A program made the position numbers and the translations under genes. Positions 24,701 to 34,886 of a DNA stretch of 64,000 nt are shown piece by piece. The notes under the pieces were generated by a model. The model ran no database searches, had not been told where the DNA came from, and saw nothing but the letters and a program-made list of their open reading frames with translations. Numbering within the stretch: position 1 is the first letter of the stretch; every line of letters starts with the position of its first letter. This DNA is from Brugia malayi (Eukaryota; Nematoda; Chromadorea; Rhabditida; Onchocercidae), in the NCBI RefSeq assembly GCF_000002995.4, contig NW_025062479.1, positions 5,387,221 through 5,451,220 on the forward strand, read 5' to 3'.

Positions 24701-25441
24701 CTGCTCTTGGCTGGAACTTGAATTCTATCCAAAATCCTGCTGGGCAAGTTCTTGAAAAATCTTTGCATTATGAGTCAGAATTCGTCGCAAAAATCTGAAT
24801 AATTTACAGAAAAATGTTTCAAAAATGCATGAAACAACAACACTGATGTTTAATATCACGAAATAAGTTCAAAAAAGTGCATTTTATTTCTTAAAGCCTT
24901 TTTATTTCAGAGCACATATTTGTGTTACCTATAATACAGTACTTGCTAATGCATGGCGAACATTCATAGATGATTTACGAAAAGTTGCTTTTGCTTTGAT
25001 GAATGATCCAGATAGAGAAAAATATTCCAATATGGTATTTCTCAAGAAATAGAAATTATTTTTGAATTGTTTTATTGATTCAGTAAGTAAAAACATTGTT
25101 TGCTGTTGTTTATGCCAAGACATCGTAAGACGTTGGTTGGGTTTATTCTGATTATTTCCTGTGTTTTCTCTAGTCTTCGAATCCCATTTTTTTCTGCATG
25201 CGTGCATTAAGACATGTTTGAAATAGTTGTGAATATCTTAATTATATACATCTATTACATTTTTTGAAAATTAAATGAAGAATGACAGCGAAATGAAAAT
25301 TAAGAATTAATTTTGATCTTGCAGGCTGCTATATATGGTCTCACAGCAAATATTCCGGATAAACAGCTTATCAGCAACTTAGCTTATTGCTACCTAGATG
25401 CGTGTTACACTGCTCCATCGCTGGAAGCACCAAAATGTTGA
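21712..25441 (+). CDS. spl-1: Sphingosine-1-phosphate lyase
   Basis: Exons: 21712-21899, 22173-22357, 22435-22535, 22660-22788, 22963-23088, 23201-23305, 23431-23493, 23656-23802, 23923-24043, 24200-24324, 24601-24743, 24911-25034, 25325-25441; 557 aa, near human SGPL1 (568). It is a PLP enzyme of the ER membrane that cleaves sphingosine-1-phosphate to a C16 aldehyde and phosphoethanolamine, the exit step of sphingolipid breakdown. Visible: N-terminal membrane segment (about residues 31-47, [14 protein letters not shown]), [35 protein letters not shown], and [15 protein letters not shown], in which Lys348 is the Schiff-base lysine, then [13 protein letters not shown]. The ATG at 21712 was chosen because it directly precedes the lumenal tail and membrane anchor; in-frame ATG codons further upstream give unrelated sequence. 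The last intron but one uses a GC donor (24744). AATAAA lies at about 25649. Confidence 0.96.
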
Positions 25442-27931
25442 TGTGTTGTTCCTGTGAAAATCTAATCTATTTTTTTTATCGACGTTATTTATTATAATTT
25501 TTAATGCTAAGCGTTTGTATGTTTGCCATCCTTCCTGCTTTATTTGCTCTATATTCTTTATTTCGTGTGATTTCTCATACTCTTTCGAAATTGAAAATGT
25601 CATATTAATTTGATAAATTATGTGCGCACCGTTCGGTAATTGTTGATAAATAAAGGCAGGCCGACCGGTCCATTTGGCTTATATAAAAGTAAAGAGTGAA
25701 GATGAATTCAAGAGTATTTCAGTATTCTTATATTCTTCCCTACAAGTTTTTCAACGCTCTTACGTCTTTATTGTCCATTTTTCTTACTATTATTGGTGCT
25801 GAAACATTTTTGGATTTCATATTAAATTGCTGTTTTCTTGCCGTCTAATAAAAGTACTCTTATAGTTTACAGTAAGTTGTTCGTTCAGGATCTATTAGAT
25901 TGACATAGTTGTTAGGATTTCAATCGGCTGAGACTACCAAACTTCCCGCTATGTTGATAACTTACTGCCATATGAAAGTAGTAAATTTGCGGAAGCATTT
26001 ATACTTAATATATAAATAAGTTTTCTTTTGCGTGGATTTAGTACACTGATCAAAGGTGTTGGAAGTTTAGTGCTACTTGTCAGTCTTGCTCCTTCCCCCT
26101 CCCCCACCCACCCTGACAGCTTTTTATTAGAGTTATTTGTTTGTTCTTGTTCCCATTCATTACTTTTATTTCTGCGAATTCGATGTAAGAGAGGTGGTTT
26201 TGGTGGTTTTGACTTCAAGTTTTCCATATATAATATATATATATAGTATGTGTGACAAGGTTACCGCGTACAATGTTCAGTGATGCATGGAATTGTAATA
26301 TCTTAAAAGCTTCCATTTCGAAATAATGGAGTGCTGGTAAGTAGTCCTGTCGATACACATTTCTGTTCGTTGCAAACAGGAATCCATTTAGCCTTCAGAA
26401 GCAGTAATGAAGGGACTGAGAAGGATAATAGTTGAATACATAAAATACATCAGTCGTAAGGCCTTGAAAGTCAGAAGTTTACCATTACTTTTATCGGATG
26501 GTTTCCATGCATAAAGGTGGTTTTGGCTTCAAGTTTTCCATATTCTATGTTTTTAATCCAATTGAAGAATTAAGAAAGATCACCTAATTTTTTTTTGTTA
26601 TTTGATTGCTCGTGATATCTTGATATAATCATAACGATCATTGTATCACTGTGTAGAGGAGGAGTTCGGGATCAGTACACGGGATGAATACGCGGTGAAC
26701 ACTACAGCACTATACTGTCCAGTGTTAAATATAGTTAGTTCAGTGATTTTAAAATTATTGATCACATGACACAAGCCTCTGAATTTACTAATATGCGTGA
26801 ATATATATACATGTTACTTTTCTATATGTTCCTTTTCAAGGAATCTTTCTAAGTTTAAGTCAACCGTACGTTTAATGTAGAATAATCACACAGGTTATGT
26901 TGCGTTACAGGAATTGGAAACTCATTGGTAATCAAAAAGGCAGTTTCAGGCTCGTTAAGTTCATCTATTGTCACTGATATCAACCAGATAGTTGCATTTT
27001 AATTGAACTGACTACACAACATGACGGTGAAACAGTCTTTTTGTTTGTTAGCTGCTGAAACTTTTGAAACTATCTTTTAATCAGTCCGGAAGTTTTTATA
27101 CATATCTTTGGCTACATATACATCTAGTCTTTTTTATGTACTTCACGAAAGTTTCAACTGATAGCAAGGAGAGTGAAACCGAAACTATTGAAGCTTGATC
27201 GAAAATTCCATAATTCATTCACATTTATCTACTGGATGCTACAGATGAAGTTTAAATCTAAGCTTTTAATTATAAAAAAGACTAGTTGTACATATAATGA
27301 CCATTTGCAAAACAACGGAACGATGTCCCTTTTTTGCGTAAATTTATATCTGTGTTTCCTCGTTGTCATTAATACATATATATCCTGGTATTAGTTGCCT
27401 CCTTTGAAAAAGTGAGAGAAATTTATTTAAACGGTCACCTCGTAATTGGGTGATTTAATTCGTGTGACTGTTGAAATCTATATCCTTCAACCGCTCCCTT
27501 CTTATTGCAAACCTCTGCCTGTATTGTTTGTGTTCACTTAAATACAACCTGATTTTGAACTATTATTGCTGATCAATTATATTTCTTTTTAATTCAATAT
27601 TTTATCATAGTTCTTCAAAAATTTTCTTCAGTTCTAGTGTTTTCTATATCGCTCGTTGTTATCGGTAGCTCTTACTAAGTCTTACACATCTTAGATTTTG
27701 ATAGTTCGCTTGAATTGCGGTATCATTTGTTCCACTAACTAATAACGCTCCTAAAGTTTGTTGTAACTTCAGTGCTTTGAGAAAACGGATAAAAGGAAAT
27801 TCGGAAATAAAATTTATTATTTTTAGTTACAGGAATTTCGTTCGCTCTGATGAGTCATTTTGGTGATGTGAAAACAAAAATTCAAATGATAAAATAATAA
27901 ATATTACACAGTTCTGCAGCGAAAATTGAAG
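25442..27931. other. Intergenic, 2.5 kb
   Basis: It holds the lyase 3' UTR and the upstream region of the ankyrin/FN3 gene. A C-rich patch lies at about 26093-26113 (CCTTCCCCCTCCCCCACCCA). A direct repeat is listed separately. Open stretches at 25949-26246 and 27173-27394 show no family resemblance. Further 5' exons of the downstream gene could be hidden here. Confidence 0.45.
26157..26546. repeat. Imperfect direct repeat, two copies 326 bp apart
   Basis: Copy 1 (26157-26226) and copy 2 (26483-26546) share CATTACTTTTAT, then GGTGGTTTTGG and CTTCAAGTTTTCCATAT in the same order, with small indels between the blocks. No element structure (terminal repeats, ORF) is seen. Confidence 0.65.
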
Positions 27932-30900
27932 ATGAATATCTTGAATTCCAACGGTATAAATTTTTGCTCATTTCTTTGATACATTTTAGTATCTATTTCC
28001 AAATTATCTTTTATCGGTTTTCTTCAAGCAGTGGAGTTACAGCAAACTTTAGGAGCGCTGTTAGCTATTGAGACAAATGATGAAGATATGCTAAGAATGA
28101 TACTGTCCAAAACAGACATACCATTTGGTGTCCGGATCAACGATGCTTATCTGGAAGAGTGGACACTACTTGAGTTTGCCCTAATGCTTGGTCATCGGCA
28201 CTGTGCTGAAGTATTATTGCAAAGTGGAGCTACCATTAATGTTGAATGTGAGTATTACACGATTTCGTGATTATATTTCAGTTCTCTTTTCCTTTTTCGA
28301 TATCTTAAACGTTCTATGAAATAAAATCGTAAAACTTTTAAACTTTATGATATATTTTTATATTATGATATAAAAACTTTTTATAATATCTTTATAATGT
28401 GTTACAATATGTTGCTCATTAAAAAAATGAGATTCGGCTTTTGTCCCATTTGAAAAGATTGATTCTGGAGAGTGAAGGAAATTTTAGTTTGGAATTCTGT
28501 CACTAGGATTTAAATGTTTAAGTATATCCGTTAGAACGTCGTTTGCAACAAGTTCAAGAAAACGCCCAACTTATTACTGAAGAAATTCGATTTTTATGGA
28601 TTACCAACGTTCAAAATGAAGTGAGCAAATTGCATATTATTTTCTATGTTAAATCGAATTTACAAAATTCTAGGCTCGAACCTCAATTCATCAAAATAAA
28701 AGAGCACTTGGGAGACACAATTATTTGAGCAAAAATTTTAATATTTCTAATATAATTTTTGATTATTTTTGGTTGTATAGAATATAATTCAGAATTTTGC
28801 AGGACAAACACATAAAATATTTAGAGAGACGTCTATCACAAATGGAAAAAATGAAGGCTGTTTTGAAAAATGCTTTTGTTCCTGGACCACCAAATGACGT
28901 TGAGGCAGTTGTTTCAGCATCAGATCAGCTAACAGTAACTTGGAAAGATGTTCACCAACATAATGTGGATCTTATTATAAACTACAAAAGTTTGTGTTTG
29001 GTAATTCCACCATCAGAATATTAAGTGAAATTATGAAATTAGTTACGAGATTTTATTGAATTTAGAAGACTTTAGTTGAATGGAGCTTATGCGACGATTT
29101 CAACAGTATTGAAGGAAGCTTGCTTGTGGACACTGTTCTGAGAAACTATGCAGTGATATCTGATTTAAAACGTGGGTTGAGATATTCTGTGCGCGTTAGT
29201 GCTGCATCTATTGGAGGCTTTGGTCATCCAACTCTAGCAACACCTCATTCGCTACTGATTTCAAGTAGTTTATAGAATTTTAATAAAAAATTTGCTTCTA
29301 ATGTAACTATTTAAATCGATTAAACTCTCATAAATTTTGATTTCATGTTGGGAAGACGTGCCAAACAGCCTGCAGCGACAGTATCACTTAGGTGATATTT
29401 CGAAACTTCTTGTAGATGTCGCAAAGTATCGTTCGTCTCCAGTTTGGCAAACATGTGATTAAGTTTGAGTTTAGATTTATCTTTTTTGGGGGACTAGATC
29501 GTTTGAACTCTAATTTTGAATAATTATATTGAAAAACTTAATTTTATGTTTCACCTAAAATCAAAAATGATTTACAGTGTTTCCCAAATCAAGTGGAATA
29601 AGCGACAAGAAGAAAAGAAGAAATATAAGAAGTCTTTTTGTTAGCGGTTTTCAATCTCTTAAAGTTATTCAGAGGTGCTTGTGAGATTAAATTTTGATAT
29701 ATTAAATGGTTGTTGATATGCAGATTATATGCAGTGTGCATATATAGGCTTGCAAAAGCTTAGTTGTTTAAATTTTCTTTTGACATTCTATTAAGAAGCA
29801 ATGTGCTTTTTTAACTTCGATGAAAGGTGTCCTTTAAAAATAAGCTTTTTAAGTGCTTAAATTTACGAATCATAAATCTGAATTTGCAAGTTATTTATTA
29901 TATATTTAAAGTTTTACAGGGGTATCTATTTAGTAAGTATCATATACTCACAAATGAAAGTATGTACTGTTGAAGATTGCCTTCCAGTTATTCTTGTCGA
30001 TCAAACCCAGTTTTGCATCGAGAAAGTAAGTCTAAATTCTAACTTTCTGGATGTTGCCTAAGTCATAGATTCCTTTAACAGTTGTAGAAAAAAAAAAAAA
30101 AAGAAATAAGTTTGAAACTTTAAGTATCTCCCGATGCAAGGTGTTCTATTTTCAGAATGAAATGTACTGGGCGATAAAACTGTCATTGGCCTGGGGTGAA
30201 ATACAGACTTTACAGGAAGCAAATAATTCAAGCTCGCCAAATTTTCGTAGTAAATTCATTGATGCTGCAATAGAAATGCATACGGCTCTTAGAGTAAAAG
30301 ATATCGGAAGGTTATTATTTGCCTATGAACCAAAATATGAAACTTTTTTGCAAGTTGAGGTGTTGAAGAACGTTAGACATAAAAGATAGCAAACGTTTAA
30401 ATTTTCCAGAGTGTATTATCAGCCAATTGTAGACGAAATAAATTCGATTTCTTTTATTGTTACAGTTCGTTTTGTAAACGGATCACAAAACGCTCAGGTA
30501 TCTTCGAAGTCTTCCTGTTACATTGCAGTTTGATGCTTATAGGATTATTTATTTTTCCTGTTAAAGCGACAAGTAGAAAATATAGAAATCATTTACCGAA
30601 GCGCTAGAAGTATTAATGAGGAAGATTGCATAGAGACCCCGTGTATTCGTTTCCTGAAGGAAATTTCAATAGATTGTTGATTCACTGAATTATTTTTCTA
30701 TAGCCGTAAAATTTTTCTTGAGCATACGTCCCTTCATATTATTTTTTTACCTTGTCTCATTGTTCACAATGAGGCTTTCAGGTCGGATTTTGAAGCTCTA
30801 TATGTCGCTGGTGGGTGCTTGTTTTGCACTCGGTCATGTTCCTATTTCTATACTGTATGAGGAAATTAAGCGATTTATAGGGTCTGACAACAAAATGGTT

Positions 30901-33809
30901 GCCTCTGAGTAAAATAGTTCGCAAAAGAGGAGCTTGTCGGGCGATGGATGTGTTGTTGGCAGAAATTTTTAAGATTATCAATTTTTTCGAATCTTCACAT
31001 GTACGCCTACGAAGAGGACTGTATATATGTTACATGAAACTATATTCATCGATCAGTTCTATAGACGTCGTCGTGCCTCAGTATATACCGTCCATTCTTC
31101 CACATGCTTTGATAAGATAACTTTTCATCTTTTTTTTTATTTACTTTATTTATCTCCACTTTTTTCCTGCTGCTTAGTTATTGCCTCACCCTAGCAACCT
31201 TAAATCTGAAGTCGTGATTTTTTGCTTCTTAAAGTTACTGATCTGTCGATTTTTTCGGCATCGATGGAAGCCTAAGGTTTGAACTGAAGAAAAGAAAGAA
31301 CGGATTTAATAAGATTTCCAAACAACCAGTGATTTTGAAGTTTTTTGTTGTCGGTGCTATAAGATATGAGTCTGACAGGGCATAATTATAAATAAAAAGT
31401 TCCGAACGCAAGATGGATTTAGATATTATATTGAGAATGAATTTCGACTGATTCATCGACCATTGAATATGGCAATACAAAGATTTTACTAGGATCTTGA
31501 TGATAGTTAATTATTTCCTTAGGAGGTGCAAGTTTGCTTTCTTTTTTCTTCACATGCACGAAGTTTTCGCGCTTCAAACTTTCCAAGAAAGCTCCCAGTT
31601 CGTTTAAATGAGAACATTGTAATTTAATGGTTAAATGCTTCAAAGATATTCTCCGATAAATATAATTTGATAAATGTCTTAAAAAATCATGCTTATTTTT
31701 AATTCAAATATATTCAAAATATATTTTGTACAGATAATCCACATATAACGAAAGAAGAATGGGATCTGTTACGATCTGTTGATATTAAAGTCTCAAATTC
31801 GCTAACTCCAGTGCAGTTTGTTTTTTACACCGCCCTTGTTAAAGCAGCATCTCGCTTACTTATTGATCTCGAGATTGACATTAATTTCATGCCAAATCAG
31901 CGCATCTATCGTTTACAAGTTTTTCAGCCACAGTTCGATGTTTCCTTCATAATTGTAAGTTATTTCTAATGTCGACTTACCAGAAATAAAAATTCAGTCT
32001 GTTTTTATAACATGTTTACCATGATTGCACTATCACTAATATTTCTCATCCAAAAGTATAAAGTTACCATGGGTCAACCTTGGTTTGTTCATCTGGACTT
32101 TATATTTGTTCGATCTCAAGTTGCTCTTGTAATCTTCGTTTTCTGGATGGAGGAATATCTATTAAATAGCTTGAATATAATTACCTTTATGATTTCATGA
32201 CATTTCAGACAGATCATCCGAAGGCCTGAAAAGCCGTGACAATTTGTAAAATGTGATTATAATTTATAGAAAGATCAAATCAGATACTCCCTTGTAAATG
32301 AACTTCTTTATAGCTATTACCAAAAATCGAAGACGTCTGTACTGTGCGAAGTTATTCATTAATATCGTCTGTACAGAAAGGTTGCTTCACACTTCCACTC
32401 CAAGTTTTTGAAGCGAGTAAGTGTCATATTCTGTGATTTTTTAACTAGTGGACGTGGATTTACCTCTCTGTTGTCTATTTTTCGTAGTAGAGGGGAAAAA
32501 TTCATCTGATAAATAAACCTCGAAATGTCATATTTGCAGACTGTCCAGATTTATAAATTTCACTTTTAATATTAGTCTATCTTATCATCTATGGTGAATT
32601 AAACAAGACTATCCTGCCTTGTAGTACAGGTTGAACTGTATGATTTCTTTAAAATACAGTCTGCATTCTTCGTAAAATTTCTTATATCTGTGAGAATACA
32701 TCAGAAATTTCAGTTCATTTGTGTACATACAATCCAGACTTCATTGGTACCTATTGCCGGCTTTCAGTTTTTATCGAACACTTTTCAACGGTAAACATAG
32801 AGTTTTAGGAAAATTTTTAATACTGCTCTCGATGTTTATCCGGTTCCTTCACAGCAGATCACTATAAAACTTTCAGTACATACAATACGAACAGAGGAAC
32901 AGTTTGCTGGAGAAAGATATTAATATTTACGCTGATGTACTTTCAAAATTGGACGAGTTTCGACACAGGTCTTTTATAAGAAAAGAAACAAAGTTGATTT
33001 CTTTATGAGAAACCTAATAGCTTTTATGTTAGCATACCTCTAGGATATTTCGATTTCCTGTTTTAGATTAGAAAGCACTTGGAAATCAGTAAGGTGGATT
33101 GGTGATGTTGCTTCTATCGCACGAGATAAACGTACGAAAGGTGTTGTATCAATGAAACGTTTGTTTGCAGTTAGCAACGGAATGAATGACGAAGTTCGTC
33201 ACAATGAACAAGGAACAACAAGCGACAAACAAGTAACGCCTACTTCTGAAGATCCTTCTACATCTGTTATGATTATAAGGACACGACATAATAGTAGCTG
33301 AATGGTTCATTCTTTTCACAACTAATATTAAAGCTGTTCACACACTGCAGGATTCAACGGACTCAAGTACATTATATTTTGATTTTTCTTACATGTGGCC
33401 ACAAAGCATCATCTCATCAACCAATTCGCTCACTGGACTTTGGCTCCGCAATTGTTCCCAACCAAAAAAAACCCCAACCACAAGAGTAATTAAAGTTCAT
33501 GCTGCTTACCAATGCGGTTTCACTTGTTCAGTCCGTCTTCAGATAGCACCAACAACTACTGCTAGCGAGATTGTTGCCTTGGTTACTGAACGATTAGCCA
33601 AAGCAGCTACAGAATCTGGAAAAAGGTTCGAATCCAAGGACCCAGAAGATTTTTGCTTGACAGTAGTCGTCGGGTCCCGAGAACGCAGACTACGAGATGA
33701 TTTTCCACTCATGAAATTGCAGAATCCCTGGGGTGATGGACGTCTGTTTGTAAGACGTCGCGACAGTGTCCTGGCAGCTTTGCAAAGAGGTAATGAAACA
33801 GCTGTTTGA
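27932..33809 (+). CDS. ANKFN1: Ankyrin / fibronectin III / Ras-association protein, WAKE-Banderuola-ANKFN1 family
   Basis: Proposed exons: 27932-27953, 28032-28247, 28523-28620, 28803-28989, 29076-29264, 29356-29454, 29578-29674, 29920-30025, 30156-30310, 30410-30497, 30567-30640, 30782-30803, 30881-31117, 31734-31954, 32314-32416, 32714-32790, 32877-32968, 33067-33232 (or -33265), 33351-33809; about 902 aa. Domains in order: ankyrin repeats (EWTLLEFALMLGHRHCAEVL), a linker coiled coil (PLERRLQQVQE), FN3 (VPGPPNDVEAVV to IEWSLCDDF and LRYSVRVSA), the family core with a GLYLGYLK-like motif (RRGLYICYMKLYSS), SLTPVQFVFYTALVKAASRL, SFIILLPKIEDVCTV, and a C-terminal Ras-association domain (RVIKVHAAYQCGFTCSVRLQ to GDGRLFVRR). 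Family members in flies and mice act in neuronal excitability, sleep and neuroblast polarity; a worm role is inferred only. Uncertain: the first exon, the tiny exon 30782-30803, and the junction after 31117, which has no GT donor. AATAAA is near 34174. Confidence 0.8.
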
Positions 33810-34886
33810 AGAATAATGATCTATTATTGTACGACCAAATCATTGTGTTTGTTGACCATTTCATGTGTTGTAAATACACCGTCCACTGTCAGACATTGTT
33901 GTACTTGTATACTTCAGTTAGAAAGAAGCAGGTGCTTAAAAATATAACTGAATTAAAAGCATCTGAATTCTAGAACTGGACGATATACAAAGCAGTCAAG
34001 GAAATAGTGATATATGTGTTTTACGGATATGGACGCTAACCAAAAAAAGGTAATTGGATTGGCGTCACTGAAATAATTATAACTGAAATACTGAAAAAAG
34101 GAAAGCATTGAATGGAAAAACAGTGATACAGAAACGTCACGGAAAAGGACTGACATTGACCTAAAAACTATACAATAAAATGAAATCTGATAAAGATAAA
34201 CAGTAATGACGATCAGTCACTTATAACACCATAATGAAACATGAGTTTTTTTGAACATGACCAGGTATCTGTGAATGACAAAATAAGGAAAAAGACAATA
34301 TCACTATAACCAAAACAATCCTGTCTTTCAAGAAATTAGAGGATGATAGACCAAACAAGTCTGGGAAATATTATTACGAAGCACCACAAAATGAGGAGTG
34401 ATGAAGTCTCTTCAATTTTTCTCTTGAAATCGCGGACCAGCAGCTCATTGCGAAATCTGTGATGGGACAACAAAAATTGCAAAAAAAAAAAAAAAAAAAA
34501 AAACGCCTAGTGACTAAAGTTATTGCAAAACGAATTAAATACCCAACAAATTACCCTGTTTTCTTGCTACTTTTATTCAATATTTCGTGCTTCCAACTAT
34601 TAAAGTTTCAAAGTTGTTAAAATTACATGGCCTGAAATGGATGTTTGAAACTCTAACCTAAGATACTAGGGAGAAAACATACGGCAGAGCACAGGACATG
34701 TAGCGAAACGTTGATGCAGTTCAGTGTTTTAATGCCAGAAAAAGTTTTCAATTCATTGAAATTTGGGAAATTCTTGAATATATTCACATCAGATATTATC
34801 AGATGGCTCTCAAAATATGGAACTATATCTAAGATGAAATAAGATGAAAATGTTGAAATTACATTGTTTCCAACTAAATGGATGTT
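33810..34886. other. Convergent intergenic region, two 3' ends
   Basis: It lies between the stop of the ANK/FN3/RA gene and the stop of kin-2. It contains a 23-base A run at 34481-34503 and a minus-strand AATAAA near 34572 (for kin-2). No exon is seen. Confidence 0.55.

Noticed and set aside
30855..30880. A 26-nt intron in the WAKE-family gene, if the exon at 30782 is extended to 30854.
   Set aside because: A donor at 30804 gives a normal 77-nt intron in the same phase, so a second ultra-short intron is not needed.
34481..34503. 23-base A run as the tail of a retroposed copy.
   Set aside because: No coding remnant or target-site duplication is seen next to it; similar runs are common in these introns and spacers.
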